Source: Fidelibacterota bacterium
GTDB taxonomy: Bacteria > Fidelibacterota > Marinisomatia > Marinisomatales > CAZVFT01
Reading direction: 5' to 3'
Assembly (NCBI GenBank): GCA_014381485.1
Contig: JACNLN010000146.1
Coordinates: 1 to 12,767, forward strand
DNA: 12,767 bases
Part shown: in pieces, positions 7,357 through 12,767 of the stretch
Layout: each line of letters begins with the position of its first letter
Position numbering within the stretch: the stretch's first letter is position 1
Notes under the pieces: generated by a model
What the model was told of the DNA's origin: nothing
The model's input: only the letters and a program-made list of their open reading frames with translations
Databases searched by the model: none
Program-made: the position numbers and the translations under genes

Positions 7357-8187
7357 TTATTCTTTTTTCAATTTTTCTAATTCCTTCTTTAATTGTTCAA
7401 CATCTTTTCTGAGTTGTTTTAGTTCTTTTTTCAGACCTTCTGGCTTCTTGTGATAAGGCATAATCTCGTTCCAATCTTTATCCCAATCAAATTGTAACGA
7501 ATCAGGAAATAGTGGAAAACCTTCTTTTTTTAACAGGAATTTATGTCTCTTATCTTTCTTTATTTTTTTCCTGTCAAGAGTTGCACGGATATATTCCCTT
7601 TTTTCATCCCGTATAATTTTAATTTTTACTTCTTCACCAGGTTCCTTATCCCGGATGACATCCACCAGGGTCTCATAATCATCAATCTTTTTCATGTCAA
7701 TATAAAGGATGACATCTCCCGCTTTTAGACCAGCCTTTTCAGCAGGACTGTCTTCAACAACTTCGGCAACAAGCACACCAAAATTTCTTCTCACTTTGAA
7801 GTAATCACGGAGTTGTTCAGTAAGGGGTTGAACCTGAACGCCAAGCCAGGTGGTTTCTTCCTCAATAAAATGGCATAACCTTTTCGGACCCTTCCCAAAC
7901 CAGGCAATGTCAACATCCACATCTTTGAGACACCCGGTTATTTTTTCTAAGGCTGCTTCTGCTTTTTCCAGGGCTTCTTCATTGTCAAAAGGGAAAGTGA
8001 AGGTTTCTGTTTCCCCGTCTTTATTGATGGTAATAGTGCAGATACCCTCATCGATTTTACAGGTCACTTCCACATTCTTTTCTTCATCAGAAATGCTTTT
8101 ACATTTTTTGATTGTAATAACCTGATCTTCACCGAAAAGAGTGGTAGCAGAAAATGATAATAACAAAATAAATAGTAGTTGCTTCAT
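7357..8187 (-). CDS. Secreted PDZ-domain protein with C-terminal coiled coil
   Basis: A 276-residue exported protein of unknown function. Residues 1-19 are a signal peptide (MKQLLFILLL core, cleavage near LFG|ED). Residues about 22-110 are a beta-rich, acidic region with five cysteines (29, 43, 50, 86, 105). A PDZ domain follows (about 113-205), with the peptide-binding WLGV entry at 114-117 and SPAEKAGLKAGDVI (147-160), as in HtrA/RseP-type PDZ domains. No serine- or metallo-protease domain is present. The last ~29 residues (248-276) are a Lys/Glu/Leu heptad coiled coil. The ATG has an excellent AAGGAGGA site 4 nt upstream. It is transcribed divergently from the outer-membrane protein gene and ends at the strong terminator. 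A periplasmic scaffold or protease adaptor is one reading; this is inference. Confidence 0.85.
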   Translation of the reverse strand: MKQLLFILLLSFSATTLFGEDQVITIKKCKSISDEEKNVEVTCKIDEGICTITINKDGETETFTFPFDNEEALEKAEAALEKITGCLKDVDVDIAWFGKGPKRLCHFIEEETTWLGVQVQPLTEQLRDYFKVRRNFGVLVAEVVEDSPAEKAGLKAGDVILYIDMKKIDDYETLVDVIRDKEPGEEVKIKIIRDEKREYIRATLDRKKIKKDKRHKFLLKKEGFPLFPDSLQFDWDKDWNEIMPYHKKPEGLKKELKQLRKDVEQLKKELEKLKKE

Positions 8188-8200
8188 CGCTTCCTCCTTA

Positions 8201-8217
8201 TTTGATATTTCATCAAA
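8201..8217. repeat. Small inverted repeat next to the PDZ-gene ribosome binding site
   Basis: TTTGAT and ATCAAA form a perfect 6-bp inverted repeat with a 5-nt spacer. On the minus strand it ends only a few bases before the AAGGAGGA ribosome binding site of the PDZ gene. It could be a 5'-UTR hairpin affecting translation or a small operator; AT-rich chance pairing is also possible. Confidence 0.35.
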
Positions 8218-8280
8218 CGATTTTGCTCCAGATAAAGTTCCTTCATATTAAAAAACTTCTATGTGATAATTTAAATAATA

Positions 8281-8299
8281 TGCTAAATTGGAATTAGCA
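8281..8299. promoter_or_regulatory. Palindrome in the divergent intergenic region, possible operator
   Basis: TGCTAAATTGGAATTAGCA is a 19-bp inverted repeat with perfect 6-bp outer arms (TGCTAA/TTAGCA) and partial inner symmetry. It lies 32 nt upstream of the outer-membrane protein ATG, in the 143-bp region shared with the divergent PDZ gene. Its location and dyad symmetry suit a dimeric regulator binding site. No regulator gene is nearby and no binding family is recognised, so the role is inferred. Confidence 0.35.
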
Positions 8300-8330
8300 A
8301 ATTTTGATAATCAACATAGGAGGGCGAATA

Positions 8331-9032
8331 ATGAAAAAATTACTAATTCCATTGATGATTATATTTATTCTTGCTCCAATTGAAAAGGCATACTCGCTAT
8401 TTGGGGTTGGAGTTTACGGATTGAAGGACCCACAAGTGTCTATTGGAGAATACAGTGAGGGTGACCTCTCGACGGATTATACTTTTAGCCGAGGAGGTGT
8501 TGAGGAAATTCGTGGATTTGGTGCTTTTTTGTATATTGATGCGATTCCCATAATCGATTTGGAAGTTAATGTAGAAACGGCATTTGATAAATATTCATTT
8601 AAATTTGAAAATGCTGCTTCAACACAACCTCTGGAGTCTGATTTTGGATGGGCGAGAGTCTCTGGATACCTGACAGTTAGAAAAAAGTTATTTGGGCTTG
8701 GTGTTCCCATTTTAGGTGGTTTGAAATTGCACGCAGGTGGTGGATTGAACTATCACTCTTCAATACCATTAGCCAGCGTTGATATGGTTGAATCTCTAAC
8801 TACCGGTGGATTAACTGGTGAATTTGAATCTGATAATTTGGAAGATGAGTTAATAGAATATCTTAAGGAAAACAAGATTGATTCTAATGGGTATCACGTT
8901 CAGCTTGGAGCTCAGATTAAGCTGTTGACATTCAATCTTTTTTGTAATTATCGGGTAACATATGCTGAAGATGTGATCCCTGATGAGGATTCCTTCTCCT
9001 CAATCTGGCTGGGATTGGCTTTTGGTTTTTAA
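8331..9032 (+). CDS. Outer-membrane beta-barrel-like protein
   Basis: A 233-residue exported protein, the only plus-strand gene in the window. It has a signal peptide (MKKLLIPLMIIFILAP core, cleavage around residue 22), then alternating glycine/aromatic strands such as LKLHAGGGLNYH (131-142), a long strand pair around 188-211, and a C-terminal strand ending LGLAFGF. The terminal Phe is the usual outer-membrane assembly signal. An acidic segment (about 163-185) could be an extracellular loop. The family was not recognised. The start is ATG 8331, with a perfect AGGAGG 6 nt upstream; an in-frame TTG 27 nt earlier lacks such a site. It ends at a hairpin terminator and converges with the lipoprotein gene. 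A role as a small porin or structural barrel is inference. Confidence 0.8.
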   Translation: MKKLLIPLMIIFILAPIEKAYSLFGVGVYGLKDPQVSIGEYSEGDLSTDYTFSRGGVEEIRGFGAFLYIDAIPIIDLEVNVETAFDKYSFKFENAASTQPLESDFGWARVSGYLTVRKKLFGLGVPILGGLKLHAGGGLNYHSSIPLASVDMVESLTTGGLTGEFESDNLEDELIEYLKENKIDSNGYHVQLGAQIKLLTFNLFCNYRVTYAEDVIPDEDSFSSIWLGLAFGF

Positions 9033-9056
9033 GCAAAGATCAAATAGATAATAATG

Positions 9057-9086
9057 AAAGGGGTGGAATTTCCACCCCTTTTTTGT
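9057..9086. terminator. Rho-independent terminator between convergent genes
   Basis: GGGGTGGA pairs with TCCACCCC (8-bp stem, tiny loop), preceded by AAA and followed by TTTTTT. It lies about 25 nt after the outer-membrane protein stop and gives a strong rightward terminator. In the leftward direction the hairpin is followed by TTTCATTATTAT, a weaker U-tract that may still end the lipoprotein transcript, whose stop codon is 8 nt from the T-run. Confidence 0.85.
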
Positions 9087-9093
9087 TTTTGGT

Positions 9094-9654
9094 TTACTCT
9101 GGTTGGATGGGAATAGTTGATTGAGTTTCCCAGCTTTTAAGATCCCTTGAGTAATAATGGTGACCATCTCTTGTTATAGCCATGAAGAATTGCAGTATAC
9201 CTTCGAGTGGTGGAATTGCGGCAAGGGAAATGAAGTCATCTCTCTCATCAATTCGGACGACTTTTTCAAATGACTCGCCAACGATAAGAGGATTCTTGTT
9301 TTGCATCAGGTAGAGATTCCCAAAATTTGAGAGAGCTGCAAAACCTGTGATAGGGGGTGCAATCCCGAATGAAAATGGAACGGCTGCTACGATAGTTTCT
9401 CTCGCTTCTGTTTCAAGCTGAATGTTTTTCAATTTTTGTAGCTCTTGTTCCAACTCGTTAATAAGCTCTTGGGGAACAGATTTACCGGGTAGACCTGCTG
9501 GTCCGGAAGGTCCCGGTTCCCCTGAAAGTCCTTGTTCTCCTGGAGGCCCCTGAGGTCCGGGTGGACCAGTAGGACCGGGAGGACCCTGTTCCGGAGTGGG
9601 AGCGCAGGAAATGAAGAAAATAAGTGAGAAGATATAAAGGGTACTTTTAATCAT
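9094..9654 (-). CDS. Collagen-like lipoprotein
   Basis: A 186-residue predicted lipoprotein of unknown function. The signal peptide MIKSTLYIFSLIFFISC ends in a lipobox (FISC, Cys17); Ala at +2 argues for outer-membrane sorting. Residues 24-59 are twelve uninterrupted Gly-X-Y triplets rich in GPP/GPx, a collagen triple-helix segment. A short heptad-like stretch (61-88, QELINELEQELQKLK) follows and could act as a trimerising coiled coil. The remainder (90-186) is beta-rich and ends with HHYYSRDLKSWE, reminiscent of the 'YxSxDLxxW' motif of glycoside hydrolase/sialidase-like blades, but too short for a full propeller. The start is ATG 9654, which overlaps the upstream gene's stop (TGATG); the open frame continues upstream but the lipoprotein signal fits only this start. 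Probably forms a surface trimer; this is inference. Confidence 0.85.
   Translation of the reverse strand: MIKSTLYIFSLIFFISCAPTPEQGPPGPTGPPGPQGPPGEQGLSGEPGPSGPAGLPGKSVPQELINELEQELQKLKNIQLETEARETIVAAVPFSFGIAPPITGFAALSNFGNLYLMQNKNPLIVGESFEKVVRIDERDDFISLAAIPPLEGILQFFMAITRDGHHYYSRDLKSWETQSTIPIQPE
9478..9585 (-). repeat. Collagen-type Gly-X-Y repeat tract (12 triplets)
   Basis: Thirty-six codons encode twelve consecutive Gly-X-Y triplets within the lipoprotein (residues 24-59). The tract is clearly more GC-rich than its surroundings because of glycine and proline codons. Triplet sequences are degenerate at DNA level (GPP, GPT, GPQ, GEQ, GLS, GEP, GPS, GPA, GLP, GKS), so this is not a simple slippage repeat. 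Confidence 0.92.
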
Positions 9655-10193
9655 CAACCTGCGGGAAAGAGAAAAGGTAATGCCCGAGACCAAGCCATAG
9701 ATGTAATGATAAGAAGTTCAGATACTATAGCAGCTACAAAGAATAGAATGGAACGCTTCAGCGCCCTATTTTTATGGTGATTAATTTTACCCAGTGCAAA
9801 AACCTGAGAAGCAAACATTTCGTAAACCCTGTCTTTATCTCCAGATATCTCCATCAGATATTTGCTGTATTCACCGGGAGATGAAAATTTGCTGATGCCT
9901 GTAAAGAAAGTGGGATTGAGTGATTCGTCAGATGATGAGGAGTTGTCATTTCGAACGCGGGGGACAACAACCAATACAAGATGTACAATAGCCAGAATTG
10001 CGGAAATAAAGTAGATAATTACCATAACGAATTTAAACCAATCCAGCTGGACCTTCATAAAATGAACAATGAAAAAAACCATGAAGACGCCAAGAATTGA
10101 GAGCATGGTAAAGGCTTTTTGATCCATGCGCTGAATGATCTGCTGTTCGCTGGACAGAACGTGAAATAGTGTGGTAAAATCTTTGTCAATCAT
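9654..10193 (-). CDS. PycTM-like (DUF5706-type) membrane protein
   Basis: A 179-residue protein that resembles the Pycsar effector family PycTM (formerly DUF5706). Those proteins use a membrane domain to disrupt the inner membrane on binding cyclic UMP/CMP in anti-phage Pycsar systems. Visible layout: an N-terminal helix ending in RMDQKA (22-27, the family DxKA motif), TM1 (about 28-47), TM2 (54-77) ending VVPR (76-79), a cytoplasmic segment with NPTFFTGI (93-100), a helix ending LGKINHHKNR (134-143), and TM3 (147-166). The assignment is from remembered family features, not a search. No uridylate or cytidylate cyclase is in view. No Shine-Dalgarno is seen before ATG 10193. The stop overlaps the lipoprotein start (TGATG), and the gene lies 37 nt after the lamin-tail gene. 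A housekeeping or signalling role is also possible. Confidence 0.68.
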   Translation of the reverse strand: MIDKDFTTLFHVLSSEQQIIQRMDQKAFTMLSILGVFMVFFIVHFMKVQLDWFKFVMVIIYFISAILAIVHLVLVVVPRVRNDNSSSSDESLNPTFFTGISKFSSPGEYSKYLMEISGDKDRVYEMFASQVFALGKINHHKNRALKRSILFFVAAIVSELLIITSMAWSRALPFLFPAG

Positions 10194-10199
10194 AATACT

Positions 10200-10230
10200 A
10201 AAATATACAAGGAATGTCTGGGAAAAGCAA
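10200..10230 (-). promoter_or_regulatory. Possible FCB-type promoter for the PycTM-like gene
   Basis: On the minus strand TTG (10230-10228) is followed after 20 nt by TATATTTT (10207-10200), close to the Bacteroidota housekeeping consensus (TTTG ~19-21 nt TAnnTTTG). Transcription would begin at or near the ATG, giving a leaderless mRNA and matching the absence of a Shine-Dalgarno sequence. The gene could equally be read through from the lamin-tail gene, as no terminator intervenes. Weak evidence. Confidence 0.25.
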
Positions 10231-12681
10231 TTATCGAAGAGGCTCAGCTAAAACAATAGTATCTATCCATTCAACACTTTTTTGGGTATTCATATCTACT
10301 GCGTTTATTTTAATGATGTAGATACCTATTCTTGCCCTTTTCCCTTTGTTAGTATAGCCGTCCCAGACAAGAATCCCCTGAGAACTGCTGACTAAATTTT
10401 TAACCAGATCGCGAGCGGTTCGTCCTATATTATCGAAGATGGTGACGGTTAAATAGGATTGAGAAAAAGGTAGATTGTAAGAAATTCGGAGTTCATCCTC
10501 AAATCCGTCTCCATCAGGTGAAAATGGATTAGGATCTAAGGAGATTTTACCTTGCGAGGGAAGAGACTCAAAGAAGTTACTGTTCTGCTGGCCTGGTGTC
10601 ATCTTCTCTGAGGAAATACAAGTTCCCCAGTTTGATGGATTTGAGGATTCGAGTTCAGGATTGAATTTTTCTAATGAGCGACTATTATTACCACCCCAGC
10701 TTGAGGAATAATGGAGAGAATCGATGATATAACCAGTCGGGTCAAATAGGAAAATGGAATCTTCTGTGTTGTTTAGAGATGGAAAGCCATTTTCAGAGAC
10801 AAGCAAAACACCGTCTTCAGGTATAAATGGCAGAATGGACGAATCTTTACTCACAACAACATATTCATGTGACGCTATTTTGAATGGTGGAAATTTGCGG
10901 ATAGAGGAAGTGTCGCTATCAGAAAAGCCCCACATATGCAGATCCAGTGAGTCTTCAGAAATGTTAACGAATTCGATAAATTCCTCAAACCCGGGATCTG
11001 GAGAATAGAGAAATTCGTTAAGTGTGATAACCCTTTCCAGATATTGTACTACCAGTGTGTGTTTGGTAATGTTGTTGTTAGGATTCATATCGCTATTAAC
11101 AGTTACGTAAATATCAAGTATATGAATTCCTGGGCTTAACGGAGAAAGTTCAACCTCCAGCGAAACCGAGTCACCAGCTACCAGTCCAGAGAAACTTGTG
11201 GTGGATAGTAACAATTCATTTTCACTGACATCTACTGTTCCATCAACAGTTAAAGTTCCTATGTTTAGTATAGTGGCAGAAATGGTAATTGTTTGATCTG
11301 AAGTTGGAACAAGGGGTGAGTGTATAATTGTATTAACATTAATGGCAACATCGATATCGAGAGGGGAAATGCTGTTTTTCCGTCCCGGTGTGATTCCAAG
11401 GGAGTCCTGGCAGACGGACCAGTTATCAGGGTTGTCTGATGGGAGTTCTGGAGTGATCTTCTCCAGAGAGTGACCGATTTGGCTTCCCCAATCTGGTGTA
11501 TATGTAAGGGAATCAATCGTTAAACCAGTTGGGTCGTAAATATAGATTTCATCACCGCTGTTATTCAGCGTTGGAAAACCATCGGGTGAGAGAATCAGGA
11601 GAGAATTTTCAGGCATGAATGTTGCGATTGACGTATCCTCAGCAACGATAAAATACGTATGAGATGGTACGGTAATTTCCGGTAGAACATATGTTGAAGT
11701 AGTTGCGTCAGAAAAGCTCCATTCATGCAAATTCACCGAATCGTTGCTGACATTTCGAAATTCTATGAACTCAACCTGCTCACCATCAGGCAGGTATAAA
11801 AATTCGTTGATTTGTACTATACCCAATTCAAATTGTACTGTGATTTCATAGTCAGTTGTGTTGTCTTCAATATTCATATCACCATCAACGTACAGTGAAA
11901 TAAATAAACTTTGAATACCATGTGTCAAAGAGGGTAATTGAAAAGAGATGATTGTGGTGTCCAATTCTTCAAGGTCGGTAAATGTGCTGGTATTGAGAAT
12001 TTCATTCTGCCAATAGATAAACACCTCACCTCCAATGGAAGTAAGTCCTTTGTTGAAAATTGGTATTGAGAGGGAAATTTCCTGACCTGGACTGGGATAT
12101 GTGGGCGAATGATGTATTGATTCTGAAACAATTAAACCGTCAATTTCCAGTGGAGTCACGCTATTTAAAAAACCTGGCGTTCCCAGAGAATATAGACTTG
12201 TTGACCAATTACTCTCTTCACTTGGCATGTGGAGTCGAATCCTTTCCAGAGAAAATCCTGGATTAGAAATATTTTCCCATCCATAACTGTCAACCTTTAT
12301 TCCGGTAGTGTCGATTAAGTACAGAGAGTCTGTTTGACTGAGTCGGTTACCAAGGGTTTTTCCATCAATGGTAAGGGCAATGGCAGAATCCGGGAAGATG
12401 GAGTTATATAATCCTGTTTCCATATCGTAGTCCCCTTCGAAGATCACTCCATAAGAATGAGGAGGAAGTTTCATCCCACTGCCTGCATCAATGAGGGAGT
12501 CAACTTCTCCTATATCACTTATTTTCCACCCAGTTAAATTGATGGTGTCTACAGCTGAGAGATTGTATAACTCAACAAATTCGTTTGGATTCTCAATATC
12601 AAACATAATCTCAGAAAGAACTACTTGAGAATAGAGAGGGAGAACAAACAAGACTAAAAAAAATATAATACGTCTAATCAA
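10231..12681 (-). CDS. Secreted multidomain surface protein: LTD-CARDB-LTD-CARDB-LTD-FlgD-like Ig
   Basis: An 816-residue exported protein with a signal peptide (1-18, cleavage near YS|QV). Three lamin-tail domains (LTD, about 20-175, 287-435, 550-700) each show the NEF(V/L)E(L/F)-type opening, and the last two repeat 'PDGFPTLNN'/'ENGFPSLNN' and DPTG-x-x-IDSL. Two CARDB-type Ig domains (about 180-285 and 440-547) separate them, each ending near a 'D-M-N-x(5)-NNT/NNI'-type acidic motif. The C-terminus (about 712-810) has NPFSPDGDGFED followed by VWDGYTNKG and GIYI, a FlgD-like Ig/gliding-associated domain often found on type IX-secreted proteins of FCB bacteria. Lamin-tail proteins are commonly linked to surface or nuclease functions; no enzyme domain is seen here. 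The start is TTG 12681: an in-frame stop lies 9 nt upstream and no ATG fits the signal peptide. It follows a truncated gene by 8 nt. Confidence 0.88.
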   Translation of the reverse strand: MIRRIIFFLVLFVLPLYSQVVLSEIMFDIENPNEFVELYNLSAVDTINLTGWKISDIGEVDSLIDAGSGMKLPPHSYGVIFEGDYDMETGLYNSIFPDSAIALTIDGKTLGNRLSQTDSLYLIDTTGIKVDSYGWENISNPGFSLERIRLHMPSEESNWSTSLYSLGTPGFLNSVTPLEIDGLIVSESIHHSPTYPSPGQEISLSIPIFNKGLTSIGGEVFIYWQNEILNTSTFTDLEELDTTIISFQLPSLTHGIQSLFISLYVDGDMNIEDNTTDYEITVQFELGIVQINEFLYLPDGEQVEFIEFRNVSNDSVNLHEWSFSDATTSTYVLPEITVPSHTYFIVAEDTSIATFMPENSLLILSPDGFPTLNNSGDEIYIYDPTGLTIDSLTYTPDWGSQIGHSLEKITPELPSDNPDNWSVCQDSLGITPGRKNSISPLDIDVAINVNTIIHSPLVPTSDQTITISATILNIGTLTVDGTVDVSENELLLSTTSFSGLVAGDSVSLEVELSPLSPGIHILDIYVTVNSDMNPNNNITKHTLVVQYLERVITLNEFLYSPDPGFEEFIEFVNISEDSLDLHMWGFSDSDTSSIRKFPPFKIASHEYVVVSKDSSILPFIPEDGVLLVSENGFPSLNNTEDSIFLFDPTGYIIDSLHYSSSWGGNNSRSLEKFNPELESSNPSNWGTCISSEKMTPGQQNSNFFESLPSQGKISLDPNPFSPDGDGFEDELRISYNLPFSQSYLTVTIFDNIGRTARDLVKNLVSSSQGILVWDGYTNKGKRARIGIYIIKINAVDMNTQKSVEWIDTIVLAEPLR
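11041..11823 (-). repeat. LTD-CARDB duplicated unit, second copy
   Basis: Residues about 287-547 of the surface protein form one LTD plus CARDB unit. The unit before it (about 20-285) has the same domain order, and the third LTD (550-700) restarts the pattern. Shared blocks between the second and third LTDs include INEFLY/LNEFLY, the GFP-S/T-LNN turn, the DPTG-x-x-IDSL turn, SLEK and the SxNPxNW motif before a Cys. This is a protein-level repeat; DNA identity is low by eye, so the duplication is old. Confidence 0.7.
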
Positions 12682-12689
12682 TTTGGTGA

Positions 12690-12767
12690 TTAATGATCTT
12701 TTAAAAATTGACCTATATGTTCCTTCAAAAGATTTCTACATGCGCGATAGTAAGTGAGGAATACATC
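12690..12767 (-). CDS. C-terminal fragment of an unidentified gene (cut by window edge)
   Basis: From the window edge leftward, 25 sense codons end in TAA at 12692-12690; the peptide ends LLKEHIGQFLKDH. It reads like a genuine helical C-terminus, and its stop lies only 8 nt before the start codon of the lamin-tail gene, which fits an operon. There is too little sequence to name a family. A chance open frame of this length cannot be excluded. Confidence 0.5.
   Translation of the reverse strand, partial: DVFLTYYRACRNLLKEHIGQFLKDH

Noticed and set aside
7209..7412. Plus-strand 67-codon open frame across the terminator and the end of the PDZ gene
   Set aside because: It would be interrupted by the strong bidirectional terminator and overlaps the PDZ gene's 3' end; no ribosome binding site.
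8304..8330. Nine-codon upstream extension of the barrel protein from TTG
   Set aside because: AGGAGG lies inside it, ideally placed for ATG 8331, and the extension spoils the signal peptide start.
9478..9585. GC-rich repeat tract as a possible CRISPR or mobile element
   Set aside because: It is the coding sequence for Gly-X-Y triplets in frame, with no spacer-repeat structure or terminal inverted repeats.
9655..9693. N-terminal extension of the collagen-like lipoprotein
   Set aside because: It would bury the lipoprotein signal peptide and overlaps the PycTM-like gene; ATG 9654 gives a perfect signal and lipobox.

Overview
The window is a compact, AT-rich (roughly 40% GC by eye) bacterial chromosomal segment. 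Almost every gene is on the minus strand; one is on the plus strand. Several traits point to a diderm of the Fibrobacterota-Chlorobiota-Bacteroidota (FCB) superphylum, possibly Neomarinimicrobiota (SAR406/Marinimicrobia) or a close relative: lamin-tail/CARDB surface proteins with a C-terminal 'NPFSPDGDG' FlgD-like Ig domain, an outer-membrane beta-barrel ending in Phe, a lipoprotein signal, and M23 proteins with Ig-like tails. The phylum assignment is inference; the gene identities are mostly secure. No IS element, phage gene, tRNA, rRNA or CRISPR array was seen.

Right block (12767 to 9094, minus strand): the last 25 codons of an unidentified gene are followed 8 nt later by a three-domain-type surface protein (LTD-CARDB-LTD-CARDB-LTD-FlgD-Ig). 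After 37 nt comes a small three-TM protein that resembles the Pycsar effector family (PycTM, formerly DUF5706). Its stop codon overlaps (TGATG) the start of a collagen-like lipoprotein. No cyclase gene is visible, so this is not a complete Pycsar system in view.

Middle block (9057 to 7294): a plus-strand beta-barrel-like protein converges on the lipoprotein gene across a shared hairpin terminator. It diverges from a minus-strand secreted PDZ/coiled-coil protein that ends at a strong bidirectional terminator. The 143-bp divergent intergenic region carries two short palindromes.

Left block (7189 to 107, minus strand): eight tightly packed genes look like one operon, in transcription order M23 peptidase, rhomboid protease, cdd, udk, tdk, nupC, adk, coaE. 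Gaps run from a 1-nt overlap to 63 nt. The cdd-udk-tdk-nupC-adk run forms a nucleoside uptake and pyrimidine salvage module: NupC imports nucleosides, Cdd deaminates (deoxy)cytidine, Udk and Tdk make UMP/CMP and dTMP/dUMP, and Adk balances adenylates. CoaE completes coenzyme A synthesis. A GC-rich hairpin at the left edge may end this operon.

The best candidates for a second look are the solitary PycTM-like protein, its translationally coupled collagen-like lipoprotein, and the placement of a cell-wall peptidase and a rhomboid protease at the head of a nucleoside-salvage operon.
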